NCBI GenBank assembly: GCA_002448815.1
Contig: DKAJ01000012.1
Span: 306,333 to 370,332, forward strand
DNA: 64,000 bases
From: Micavibrio sp. UBA6929
Lineage (GTDB): Bacteria; Pseudomonadota; Alphaproteobacteria; Micavibrionales; Micavibrionaceae
Direction: 5' to 3'
Shown here: in pieces, positions 34,366 through 42,942 of the stretch
Position numbering within the stretch: position 1 is the stretch's first letter
Layout of the letters: every line of letters begins with the position of its first letter
Made by a program: the position numbers and the translations under genes
The notes under the pieces: model-generated
Told to the model about the DNA's origin: nothing
The model's database searches: none
Seen by the model: the letters and a program-made list of their open reading frames with translations, nothing else

Positions 34366-35158
34366 CTTGTTTCTTTGGCTCTTCAGCAGCAGCTTCAGCC
34401 GCTTCAGCAGGAACGTCCTCGGCAGCATTTACATCTGCACCAGCATCAATACCAGCAGACGCAAGTTCAGCCTGCAAACCATCAAGAACTGTATCTGCAA
34501 AGATGTTGCAGTAAAGTTCGATCGCACGCAAAGCATCATCGTTACCTGGAATGATGTAATCAACGCCGTCTGGGTTAGAGTTTGTGTCAACAATCGCAAA
34601 AACAGGAATGCCCAATTTGTTAGCTTCTTTGATGGCGATATCTTCTTGGTTTGTATCGATAACGATCATCGCATCAGGCTTGCCGCCCATTTCGCGAATA
34701 CCGCCAACAGACAAGATCAACTTGTCACGTTCGCGTGTCATCATCAAAAGCTCTTTCTTAGTGTAAGCTTTACCTGATTCTGGATCGTTCAAAATTTTCT
34801 CAACAGTGTTCAAGCGCTCGATCGTGCCAGAAATTGTCTGCCAGTTCGTCAATGTACCACCAAGCCAGCGGTGGTTCATGTAGTACTGACCACAACGCAA
34901 TGCTGTTTCTTTAATTTTTTCTTGTGCTTGGCGTTTTGTACCAACGAACAAAACTTTACCGCCTTTTGCAACGATATCGCGCAAAGCCTGTACAGCGTGG
35001 TCAAGCATAGGAACAGTTTGTTGCAAGTCCAAAATGTGAACGCCATTACGAACGCCAAAGATGTAGTCCTGCATTTTCGGGTTCCAACGACGTGCGTGGT
35101 GACCGAAGTGTACGCCTGCCTCAAGCAGGTCTTTCATTTTAAAAGTTGGAAGTGCCAT
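34355..35158 (-). CDS. rpsB: 30S ribosomal protein S2
   Basis: S2 joins the 30S subunit late and bridges head and body. The 267-residue protein has the family start LPTFKMKDLLEAGVHFGHH, RRWNPKMQDYIFGVRNGVHI, RWLGGTLTNWQTI and NLPDAMIVIDTNQE-type segment PDAMIVIDTNQEDIAI, plus an Ala/Glu-rich C-terminal tail. The frame is open 54 codons further upstream, but AAGGAGA 8 bases before the ATG at 35158 fixes the start. A strong promoter lies about 130 bases upstream. Confidence 0.97.
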   Translation of the reverse strand: MALPTFKMKDLLEAGVHFGHHARRWNPKMQDYIFGVRNGVHILDLQQTVPMLDHAVQALRDIVAKGGKVLFVGTKRQAQEKIKETALRCGQYYMNHRWLGGTLTNWQTISGTIERLNTVEKILNDPESGKAYTKKELLMMTRERDKLILSVGGIREMGGKPDAMIVIDTNQEDIAIKEANKLGIPVFAIVDTNSNPDGVDYIIPGNDDALRAIELYCNIFADTVLDGLQAELASAGIDAGADVNAAEDVPAEAAEAAAEEPKKQASA

Positions 35159-35281
35159 ATGTATAGTCTCCTTTTCCGGTTCTTCCTCTGCAAGGGTAAC
35201 GTGATAAAGCAAAATCGCCCTACACCGGATGGTAATTCTCTGTCGCCAGACAACGCCCAACCCTCGCATGTGTTTTACGTT
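35159..35281 (-). promoter_or_regulatory. rpsB 5' leader (possible S2 autoregulation site)
   Basis: From the predicted start the rpsB message has a leader of about 120 bases. It contains a small hairpin (TGTC-TGGC-GACA near 35240-35255) and two CCGG segments, one just before the AAGGAGA site, that could pair. S2 controls its own leader in other bacteria; no specific motif is recognised here. Confidence 0.3.
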
Positions 35282-35287
35282 ATGCGG

Positions 35288-35316
35288 GTTATAAGGCTTC
35301 TTTCCCGCATTTGCAA
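35288..35316 (-). promoter_or_regulatory. rpsB-tsf promoter
   Basis: On the minus strand TTGCAA (35316-35311), a 17-base spacer and TATAAC (35293-35288) form a good sigma70-type promoter. A further TTGACA at 35356-35351 has only a poor -10. The 248-base gap between rpsB and dnaE is otherwise leader and spacer. Confidence 0.7.
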
Positions 35317-35406
35317 GCATTTAAACGCAATAATTTCTATAAAAATTCGCTGTCAAAGCCCAGTTTAGCACAAGATGCTTAACAAATGATTGTTTGCAAA
35401 AATGCC

Positions 35407-38400
35407 TTAGGCGACGCGCACCTGAACAACGCCGTTTTGATTGCGCAAAGTATCTCGCACTTCCGCCGATAGCGTGTAGCGGCTCGGCAAGGTCAGTTCT
35501 GCCTTACGTCCGCCGTCAATCATCACCTGCAATATAATGCGCGTTGGACCGCCCTGCGCCGCGCTAAGAGTTTCGTGCAATTCTTGCACATTCAGATTTT
35601 GATCGCATTCAACCTCAACGGTTTGGATCTTATTATCAAGCGCCCCTTCCAATGGTTCGATACGTCCGCATGTAAAGCGGATCTGATCTTCTTTTTGCTC
35701 GGCCTCAACCGTCAAAAGCAACATCGTGCCAGGATTTAAATGATCACGCGACGCGGCAAGCATCTCGGAAAAGATCATAACCTCAAATACGCCTGTCGGA
35801 TCTGATAACTGAAGGAAGGCAAATTTACTGCCCTTTTGAGAGATCCTCTCTTGTTTTTTCAACAAAACGCCGCCCACCTGAAAACGCGCAGCAGGTTTAT
35901 TCACTAAGGCTTCTTCGATTTGTGTAAGCGTTGAAATCCCCAGTGACGCAAACTGATCCAAACGATCATCAAGCGGATGCGCCGACAAATAAAAGCCAAT
36001 CGCCCCAAATTCAGCGGCCAACTGCTCTAGTGCGCTCCACCGCGGCACTTGTGGAAGCGGCGGCAAACCAAGGCCACCTGCCCCGCCATCATCACCGCCA
36101 AACAAACTTACCTGACCGCTTGTGCGTTCGTCATGCAGGCTGTTTGCATGTTTTAAAATGACTTCCGCGCCATCGGCCATCTGTGCGCGATGATCATTTA
36201 AACTGTCAAACACGCCTGCTTTTGCCATTTGCTCCAGCTGACGGCGGTTCATCGATTTCGGGTCTAAACGCCCTGCATAATCTTCGATCGATTTATAATC
36301 ACCCTTTTCTCGGCGCTCAATCACCAAAGATTCCATGGCTTGTTCGCCCACGCCTTTCAACGCGCCAAGCGCATAACGCACGCCGTCATCCTCGACCTTG
36401 AAAATGGCATCTGAACGGTTCAGGTCAGGTTGCAATAACGGCAACTTCATCTTGTCCATATCTTGCTTAAAGATCGCAAGCTTATCCGTATTGCCAAGAT
36501 CAAGCGTCATCGACGCCGCCATAAAGGCCTTAGGGTGGTGACATTTCAAATAAGCCGTCCAATAGGCAATCAAGGCATATGCCGCCGCGTGTGATTTGTT
36601 AAAACCATAGCCCGCAAAGGCCGCAATCTGATCGAAAATCGCCTCAGATTTTTCAGAGGCCACATTATGGTGCTCGTCCGCGCCGTCGACAAACATGCGG
36701 CGCTGCTTGTCCATTTCCTCTTTGATTTTCTTACCCATCGCACGGCGAAGCAAATCCGCGCCGCCAAGAGAGTATCCCGCCAAAACCTGCGCGGCCTGCA
36801 TGACTTGCTCCTGATAGATCATGATGCCGTATGTATCAATCAATAACGGCTTCAGCAGCGGGTGCATATAATCAGGCTCTTCACGTCCTTCCTTCACCGC
36901 AACATAGGTTGGGATGTTATCCATCGGCCCTGGACGGTAAAGCGACACAAGGGCGATAATATCACTAAAACGGTTGGGTTTTACCTTGCGCAGGACATCG
37001 CGCATGCCTGTACTCTCTAACTGGAATACGCCAACCGTATCGCCGCGCGCCATCAGCTCATAAGTCGGCGCATCATCCATCGGCATCGTCAGCAAATCAA
37101 TAATCTTGCCTTCGGTATGCTCAACAATTTCAACAGCCTTTTGCAAAACCGTCATCGTTTTCAAACCAAGAAAGTCAAACTTCACAAGGCCGGCTTGCTC
37201 GACGAACTTCATGTTAAACTGAGTCACAGGCATGTCCGAGCGCGGGTCACGGTAAACGGGCACAAGCTCATGCAAAGGCCTATCACCGATCACAACGCCC
37301 GCCGCGTGGGTCGAGGCATGCCGGTACAGCCCTTCAAGCTGCAAGGCGATTTCAATCAAACGGACGCTGGTGTCATCCTTCTTAATCTCAAGGCGCAAAT
37401 CTGGATCTTGGTCAAGCGCCTCTTGCAATGTCACAGGATTGGCCGGATTGTTCGGGATCATCTTGGACAGGCGATCAACCTGCCCATACGGCATTTGTAA
37501 AACGCGCCCGACATCACGCACCACCGCGCGCGCCTGCAATTTACCGAAGGTAATAATCTGCGCCACACGATCACGGCCATACTTATCCTGCACATAGCGA
37601 ATAACTTCTTCGCGGCGCTCCTGACAAAAGTCGATATCAAAGTCAGGCATCGATACACGTTCTGGGTTCAAGAAACGCTCGAACAGCAGGCCTAGCTCCA
37701 ACGGATCCAAGTCAGTAATCTTCAATGCCCACGCAACAACCGATCCCGCGCCCGAACCACGGCCTGGCCCAACAGGGATATTTTCCGCCTTCGCCCATTT
37801 GATAAAGTCAGAGACAATCAAGAAATACCCTGGAAAGCCCATCTCATTGATGATGCCAAGCTCAAAATCCAGACGCTGCATATACTCGTCATGATCGTGG
37901 ATCAGCTCCCCCGCCATCGACAGTCGCCATTCCAAACCTTCGATGGCCTGCGCCTTTAATTCCTCAAATTCCGAGCGCCCACCCGCCGTATCAAAGGCAG
38001 GCAAAATCGGCGCAATAGGCTCCAGCAAAAATGCACAGCGCTGCGCAATCACGCGGGTATTTTCAATCGCCTCTGGGATATCCGCGAACAGCGCGCACAT
38101 TTCCTCGGACGTTTTAAAATAATGCTCTTCCGTGACGCGGCGGCGGTCATCTTCACTGACGTAACGCCCATCCGCAATACACAGCAACGCATCATGTGCC
38201 TCGTGCGCTTTACGCTCCATAAAATAACAATCGTTGGTCGCAACCAAAGGCACGTCATGCGCGTACGCCATATCAATCAGCGCATCTTCAACCGCCTCTT
38301 CGGCGCTCCAACCATGGCGTTGCAATTCAATATATAAACGCCCTTCGAAGGTAGCTTTTAAATCTGTAATAATTTGCTCGGCTCGATCTTGCTGACCGTG

Positions 38401-38814
38401 GATCAAGGCCTTATTGATCGGCCCTGCTGTGCCGCCCGTTAAACAGATAATATCGTGATGAAATTCTTTTAGCGCAGCGTAACTGACAACCACTTTTTGC
38501 GCATCGCCGTGCATATACGCATCACTGATCAAACGGCAAATATTTTTATAACCAAGCTCACTTTGCGCCAGCAATACTAGCTGCGCGTCATCCTCAACCG
38601 TGACCTGCACACCAATAATGGATTGCACGCCTGCTTTCTTGGCCTCGATCGCGAACTCTAGCGCGCCAAACATATTATTGGTATCGGTAACCGCCACCGC
38701 AGGCAATCCGCGTTTAACGCAGGTCTTCACAAGGTCCTTAACCTTAATTGCACCCTCCGCCAATGAATAGGCAGAATGCAAATGCAAGTGAATAAACGGA
38801 TCAGATGTTGGCAT
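35407..38814 (-). CDS. dnaE: DNA polymerase III alpha subunit
   Basis: DnaE is the replicative polymerase catalytic subunit. The 1135-residue protein has the N-terminal PHP domain (FIHLHLHSAYSLAEGAIKV), the palm with the catalytic aspartates in RVSMPDFDIDFCQERREEVI and GRGSGAGSVVAWAL, the finger/thumb and beta-clamp region, and a C-terminal OB fold (FEVMIFSEMLAASRDHL). It is the normal DnaE1 length, not the short DnaE2. A promoter lies 5 bases before its ATG and no ribosome-binding site is seen, so the message may be leaderless. Confidence 0.97.
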   Translation of the reverse strand: MPTSDPFIHLHLHSAYSLAEGAIKVKDLVKTCVKRGLPAVAVTDTNNMFGALEFAIEAKKAGVQSIIGVQVTVEDDAQLVLLAQSELGYKNICRLISDAYMHGDAQKVVVSYAALKEFHHDIICLTGGTAGPINKALIHGQQDRAEQIITDLKATFEGRLYIELQRHGWSAEEAVEDALIDMAYAHDVPLVATNDCYFMERKAHEAHDALLCIADGRYVSEDDRRRVTEEHYFKTSEEMCALFADIPEAIENTRVIAQRCAFLLEPIAPILPAFDTAGGRSEFEELKAQAIEGLEWRLSMAGELIHDHDEYMQRLDFELGIINEMGFPGYFLIVSDFIKWAKAENIPVGPGRGSGAGSVVAWALKITDLDPLELGLLFERFLNPERVSMPDFDIDFCQERREEVIRYVQDKYGRDRVAQIITFGKLQARAVVRDVGRVLQMPYGQVDRLSKMIPNNPANPVTLQEALDQDPDLRLEIKKDDTSVRLIEIALQLEGLYRHASTHAAGVVIGDRPLHELVPVYRDPRSDMPVTQFNMKFVEQAGLVKFDFLGLKTMTVLQKAVEIVEHTEGKIIDLLTMPMDDAPTYELMARGDTVGVFQLESTGMRDVLRKVKPNRFSDIIALVSLYRPGPMDNIPTYVAVKEGREEPDYMHPLLKPLLIDTYGIMIYQEQVMQAAQVLAGYSLGGADLLRRAMGKKIKEEMDKQRRMFVDGADEHHNVASEKSEAIFDQIAAFAGYGFNKSHAAAYALIAYWTAYLKCHHPKAFMAASMTLDLGNTDKLAIFKQDMDKMKLPLLQPDLNRSDAIFKVEDDGVRYALGALKGVGEQAMESLVIERREKGDYKSIEDYAGRLDPKSMNRRQLEQMAKAGVFDSLNDHRAQMADGAEVILKHANSLHDERTSGQVSLFGGDDGGAGGLGLPPLPQVPRWSALEQLAAEFGAIGFYLSAHPLDDRLDQFASLGISTLTQIEEALVNKPAARFQVGGVLLKKQERISQKGSKFAFLQLSDPTGVFEVMIFSEMLAASRDHLNPGTMLLLTVEAEQKEDQIRFTCGRIEPLEGALDNKIQTVEVECDQNLNVQELHETLSAAQGGPTRIILQVMIDGGRKAELTLPSRYTLSAEVRDTLRNQNGVVQVRVA

Positions 38815-38819
38815 ATCTT

Positions 38820-38849
38820 GTTATAGGATAGAAATTTGGCGCTTGTGAA
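38820..38849 (-). promoter_or_regulatory. dnaE promoter with start at the ATG
   Basis: On the minus strand TTCACA (38849-38844), an 18-base spacer and TATAAC (38825-38820) lie 5 bases before the dnaE ATG. The expected start falls on or next to the A of the ATG. No purine-rich ribosome-binding site precedes the ATG. Confidence 0.5.
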
Positions 38850-38895
38850 GCCTTTTCACCGCAATCGGACAATTCTTCTGCGCAAAACTACGCGT

Positions 38896-39570
38896 TTAAA
38901 ACACTGTACCGTTTTCCAAGACCAAAACGCGGTCCATTTCATCAGCCAAATCATGGTTATGCGTTGCAATAAGCGCCCCAATGCGGCGTATGCGCACTTG
39001 CTCCATCAGCAAGTTAAACACAATATCAGATGTTTCAGGATCAAGGTTTCCTGTGGGTTCGTCCGCCAAAATCAATTTAGGGTCGTTAATCAAAGCACGT
39101 GCAATCGCCACGCGCTGCTGCTCTCCACCAGAAAGCTGCGCCGGGCGGTGAGTCAAACGGTGCCCTAGCCCCAAATCCTGCAAATATTGCGCAGCTTTTT
39201 CACATGCACGTTTATACTTCACACCCGCGATAATCGCAGGCATCGCCACATTTTCTAGCGCCGTAAATTCAGGCAACAAATGATGGAACTGATAAATAAA
39301 GCCAATATCGTGCGAACGCATCGCTGTGCGCTTTTTCTCGGGCAATGTTGATACAGGCTGATTATCAATCCAAACACTGCCTGATGTTGGCGTGTCCAAA
39401 AGCCCAGCCAGTTGCAACAATGTCGACTTACCAGATCCACTCTGTCCAACAAGGGCAACAATTTCGCCCTCGGCCACCTGTAATGATAAGTCCTTAAATA
39501 CCGTCAGGCTTTGCCCTGCTTGCTTAAAGCTTTTCTCAAGCCCCTCAACGCGTAACATAAAATTATTCAT
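38896..39570 (-). CDS. lolD: Lipoprotein-releasing system ATP-binding protein LolD
   Basis: LolD powers extraction of outer-membrane lipoproteins from the inner membrane to LolA. The 224-residue ABC ATPase has Walker A GQSGSGKST, the signature LSGGEQQRVAIARAL, Walker B LILADEPTGNLD and the H-loop ATHNHDL. Its start overlaps the end of the membrane subunit by 8 bases. Only one membrane subunit gene is beside it, so the complex probably uses a homodimer, as in other alphaproteobacteria. Confidence 0.93.
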   Translation of the reverse strand: MNNFMLRVEGLEKSFKQAGQSLTVFKDLSLQVAEGEIVALVGQSGSGKSTLLQLAGLLDTPTSGSVWIDNQPVSTLPEKKRTAMRSHDIGFIYQFHHLLPEFTALENVAMPAIIAGVKYKRACEKAAQYLQDLGLGHRLTHRPAQLSGGEQQRVAIARALINDPKLILADEPTGNLDPETSDIVFNLLMEQVRIRRIGALIATHNHDLADEMDRVLVLENGTVF

Positions 39571-40804
39571 AGCGCAGCGCCTCCACAGGGTCTAATCGCG
39601 CCGCGCGCCACGCAGGGTACAGCGTCGCCAGCACAGAAAGGAAAAGCGCCATAACAATCACGGCAATAACCTCGTGCCAGTCAATCACCGCAGGCAATTG
39701 AGATAAGAAATAAATTTCATCTGAAAACAGCTCAGTCCCCGTAAGCCCTTCCAGCCACTGGCGAATATTTTCAACATTCATCGCCAGACCAATGCCAAGC
39801 GCCGCGCCCAAACATGTGCCGATAATCCCGATGCTCGCCCCTGTGAAAATAAAAATCTTCAGCATATTACCGCGCGTCGCGCCCATCGTGCGTAAAATAG
39901 CAATGTCACTGGTCTTATCCTTCACCAGCATAATCATCGATGAAACAATGTTAAACGCGGCCACCAAAATGATCATGGTTAAAATCAAAAACATGACATT
40001 GCGCTCAACCTGCAAGGCATTGAAAAACGAGCTATTCATATCGCGCCAATCATAAACGCCTGCATCCCCGCCCAGCGATATATCGATCGCCTCGCGCATC
40101 CTGTCAACATCATCAGGATCATTGATAAAAACCTCGAGTGATTTGACAGCATTACGCGATTGAAAGAACACTTGCGCGGCCTCCAGCGGCATAAACAAAA
40201 ACCCACTGTTATATTCATACATCCCCACGTCGAAAACCAGCGCCACGTCAAAGCTCCGCTGGCGCGGGATAGAACCAAATGGAGTGGCCTTAACTTGCGG
40301 CGAGGTTAAAACAATTTTGTCACCCACGCTCAAGCCCATTTTCTCGGCCAGTTTATTACCAACGGCAACAACATTCCCAGTAAAGTCACCAACACTGCCT
40401 GCCTTAACAGACTCGCGCAGGATCGGACGATTGACAAAGTCTTTCCACTCAATGCCGCGCACCATAACGCCGTTGGCTTGGCCACGCTGCGATACCAAGG
40501 CCTGCCCTTCGACCAAAGGCGTCACATCATCCACCCCCGTAATCGCCAGCAAGCGTTGCTGAAGATACTCGTAATCATTCATAGGGCCATTGATGGCATA
40601 GACATTCAGATGCCCATTAAGCCCCAAAATACGGCTAAACAGTTCTTGACGAAATCCGTTCATCACACTCATCACGATAATCAATGTCGCAACGCCCAGC
40701 ATAATGCCGACAAAAGAAAATCCTGCCGTCACCGACACAAATCCTTCCGCTTTTTTCGAGCGCAAATACCGCGAAGCCACTAATCGTTCAAAGGGTGAAA
40801 ACAT
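39563..40804 (-). CDS. lolC: Lipoprotein-releasing system permease LolC/LolE
   Basis: This is the inner-membrane subunit that holds the lipoprotein. The 413-residue protein has an N-terminal helix (SVTAGFSFVGIMLGVATLIIV), a periplasmic MacB-like domain (about 45-260) and three C-terminal FtsX-type helices (from NVMFLILTMIILVAAFNIVSS). The motif SMMNGFR-type MSVMNGFRQELFSRILGLNGH is typical of LolC/E. It follows proS by 15 bases and overlaps lolD by 8. Whether to call it LolC or LolE is arbitrary. Confidence 0.92.
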   Translation of the reverse strand: MFSPFERLVASRYLRSKKAEGFVSVTAGFSFVGIMLGVATLIIVMSVMNGFRQELFSRILGLNGHLNVYAINGPMNDYEYLQQRLLAITGVDDVTPLVEGQALVSQRGQANGVMVRGIEWKDFVNRPILRESVKAGSVGDFTGNVVAVGNKLAEKMGLSVGDKIVLTSPQVKATPFGSIPRQRSFDVALVFDVGMYEYNSGFLFMPLEAAQVFFQSRNAVKSLEVFINDPDDVDRMREAIDISLGGDAGVYDWRDMNSSFFNALQVERNVMFLILTMIILVAAFNIVSSMIMLVKDKTSDIAILRTMGATRGNMLKIFIFTGASIGIIGTCLGAALGIGLAMNVENIRQWLEGLTGTELFSDEIYFLSQLPAVIDWHEVIAVIVMALFLSVLATLYPAWRAARLDPVEALRYE

Positions 40805-40819
40805 CCAAGGTTACTCCGC

Positions 40820-42274
40820 CTAATATGCCTTGCCGATAAGAACCTTTTTGCCCTCATCCGCTAGCGGCAAACATCGTGATGTCAGCTTGTGTGCCTCCAT
40901 CGCCTTTTGCACGCCAATTTCTTCCAGCTGCGCCACGTCCATACGCGCAAAACCATCATGCTTTTTCTTAAACAATTTGTCTAAGGCCTTGGCATCATCA
41001 ATATCCACAATGCGCGCGTCCATAAAGTCCTTGGCTCGTTGATACATATCATCGTGAATCGCATCTAAAATACCCTGCACATGCGCGCCAAAGTCGCTCA
41101 AGCTTTCCGTTGTTTTAGAATCGCGTCCCAAATCGCGGCGCACATGCGTTAATGTGCCCTCATCCGCTTCTCGCGCGCCGATCTCAACGCGTAATGGGAT
41201 CCCTTTCTTCACAGCGTCCCACATTTTATCAGGCGTGCGCATATCGCGGCTGTCGATTTGAACGCGCAAACCTTTCTCGCGCAATATCTGCGCTGTTGCC
41301 TCGGCGTGTGCCATAATCTTATCCGTGTCCGCATCGTCACGTAAGATCGGCAAAATCATCACCTGAGTCGGAGCAATGCGCGGCGGCATCATCATGCCAT
41401 CATCATCAGCATGCATCATAATCAAGCCGCCAACCATGCGCGAACTAAACGCCCACGATGTCGTATGAACAAAGTCTTCACCACTTTCTTTGTTTTGGTA
41501 TTTAATATTAAATGTCTTCGAGAAATTTTGCCCCAAATAATGTGAGGTTGCCGCCTGCAGTGCTTTACCGTCTTGCATCATTGCTTCAATGCAATAGGTT
41601 TCATCCGCGCCAGGGAAGCGTTCATCAGGCGTTTTAACGCCTTTAATCCCAGGAAACGCCAAATACTCTTTAAAGAATTTATCATACAAATTCAAAATAT
41701 GCGTTGTATCCGCAACAGCTTCTTCTTCATTGGCAAAGGCATTATGTCCCTCGTGCCAGAAAAACTCAGACGTACGCAAAAACATACGTGTACGCATTTC
41801 CCAACGCATCACATTGCCCCACTGATTAAGCTTCATCGGCAAATCGCGATATGATCGGATCCAACGTGACATGGCCTCACCAATAATAGTTTCTGATGTC
41901 GGTCGAATAACATATGGCTCTTCCAGTTTTCCCGCAGGAACAAGCGCACTTCCGTCTTCGTTTTTCTCAAGGCGGTGATGTGTCACAACCGCACATTCCG
42001 TTGCAAACCCCTCAACGTGATCGGCCTCACGACTGATATATTCTAGCGGAATCAAAAGCGGAAATGATGTATTTTGTACGCCGTAATCTTTTAGCCACCC
42101 ATCAAAAATGCGCTGCATATTTTCCCACAAGGCAAAGCCATAAGGCTTGATCGTCATACAGCCACGCACCGGCGAGTTTTCTGCCATATCAGCGGCCTTA
42201 ATGACCTGCTGATACCATTCAGGGAAGTTTTCTTCGCGTGTGGGGGTAACGGCGGTTCTTACTTTCTTACTCAT
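40820..42274 (-). CDS. proS: Prolyl-tRNA synthetase, archaeal/eukaryotic type
   Basis: ProRS charges tRNA with proline. The 484-residue protein is the archaeal/eukaryotic (type 3) form: REENFPEWYQQVIKAADMA, VRGCMTIKPYGFALWENMQR and motif 2 FLRTSEFFWHEGHNAF, a type 3 C-terminal domain, and a terminal Tyr (VLIGKAY). The short bacterial type 2 enzyme found in most alphaproteobacteria looks different. The ATG at 42274 is chosen because AAGGA lies 7 bases upstream; another ATG 2 codons earlier is too close to it. It overlaps the preceding secreted gene and leads into lolC, the usual proS position. Confidence 0.93.
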   Translation of the reverse strand: MSKKVRTAVTPTREENFPEWYQQVIKAADMAENSPVRGCMTIKPYGFALWENMQRIFDGWLKDYGVQNTSFPLLIPLEYISREADHVEGFATECAVVTHHRLEKNEDGSALVPAGKLEEPYVIRPTSETIIGEAMSRWIRSYRDLPMKLNQWGNVMRWEMRTRMFLRTSEFFWHEGHNAFANEEEAVADTTHILNLYDKFFKEYLAFPGIKGVKTPDERFPGADETYCIEAMMQDGKALQAATSHYLGQNFSKTFNIKYQNKESGEDFVHTTSWAFSSRMVGGLIMMHADDDGMMMPPRIAPTQVMILPILRDDADTDKIMAHAEATAQILREKGLRVQIDSRDMRTPDKMWDAVKKGIPLRVEIGAREADEGTLTHVRRDLGRDSKTTESLSDFGAHVQGILDAIHDDMYQRAKDFMDARIVDIDDAKALDKLFKKKHDGFARMDVAQLEEIGVQKAMEAHKLTSRCLPLADEGKKVLIGKAY

Positions 42275-42674
42275 CAACATATCCTTCTATAACATCTTGG
42301 GCGTTGATCTGCCCTGCATTACAAATTTGCTTTAAACTTTGTGTCTGGATCTCTTGACCGTTATAAAAAATACGGCCATCGGGGTAAAGCTCTATCGCGC
42401 CTAAATCAGGTTTTGCCCCAAGCCCATCTGGCAAGGCCGCGCCAAGGCCCATGGCCTGCAACGATTCAATCTCAATAGGAATGGTGATAATGCGGTCATC
42501 CTTATTAAATTCAAAGGCGTTTAAATTCACATTGGCTTCTGGTTTATGCTCGTAATCATGCAAGATTTTTGTCAAAGACGCACAAACATTCACCATATCA
42601 GATGACGATGTATAAACCTCGGCCTGTGCATTCAGGCTCATCAGAAAAAATATGGATAGAAAAGCAAAGCGCAT
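42267..42674 (-). CDS. Hypothetical secreted protein
   Basis: I do not recognise this 135-residue protein. It has a clear signal peptide (RFAFLSIFFLMSLNAQA, cleavage after Ala-18) and a short soluble domain of about 117 residues with two Cys and an acidic C-terminus. A strand-rich middle (DDRIITIPIEIESLQ) and AIELYPDGRIFYNGQEI are seen. It begins directly after the DUF1467 gene and overlaps the start of proS by 8 bases, so it is in that transcript. It should be periplasmic. Confidence 0.75.
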   Translation of the reverse strand: MRFAFLSIFFLMSLNAQAEVYTSSSDMVNVCASLTKILHDYEHKPEANVNLNAFEFNKDDRIITIPIEIESLQAMGLGAALPDGLGAKPDLGAIELYPDGRIFYNGQEIQTQSLKQICNAGQINAQDVIEGYVDE

Positions 42675-42938
42675 TTAATAATCTTCCTCGGCCATTTGAC
42701 GGGCGGCGTCACTAAAATCCATGATATTCATCTCGATCGCAGCATAAACGCACAGTGTCACAACACAAGCTATGCCCGTCGTAATCAGAAATTTCTTCTT
42801 TAAATGCGGGCGTTCTGGCGCGCCAGGGCCGCTAATTTCAGGGCCGTTTTCATCGCGTTTCACCCACAGCGGCAAGACCGTAAACAGTGATACCCACCAT
42901 GAACAAACAAACACAACGATCAAACTTGGGATATCCAT
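42675..42938 (-). CDS. DUF1467 family small membrane protein
   Basis: This 87-residue protein has two membrane helices (about 5-26 and 50-67) joined by a charged loop with LPLWVKRDENGPEI, the pattern of the DUF1467 family. Members are found mostly in alphaproteobacteria between rnj and proS, as here. Function is unknown. It starts 4 bases after rnj and runs directly into the secreted gene. Confidence 0.8.
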   Translation of the reverse strand: MDIPSLIVVFVCSWWVSLFTVLPLWVKRDENGPEISGPGAPERPHLKKKFLITTGIACVVTLCVYAAIEMNIMDFSDAARQMAEEDY

Positions 42939-42942
42939 ATCG

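Noticed and set aside
35159..35320. 54-codon N-terminal extension of rpsB
   Set aside because: It covers the promoter and leader, is not S2-like, and AAGGAGA marks the normal start at 35158.
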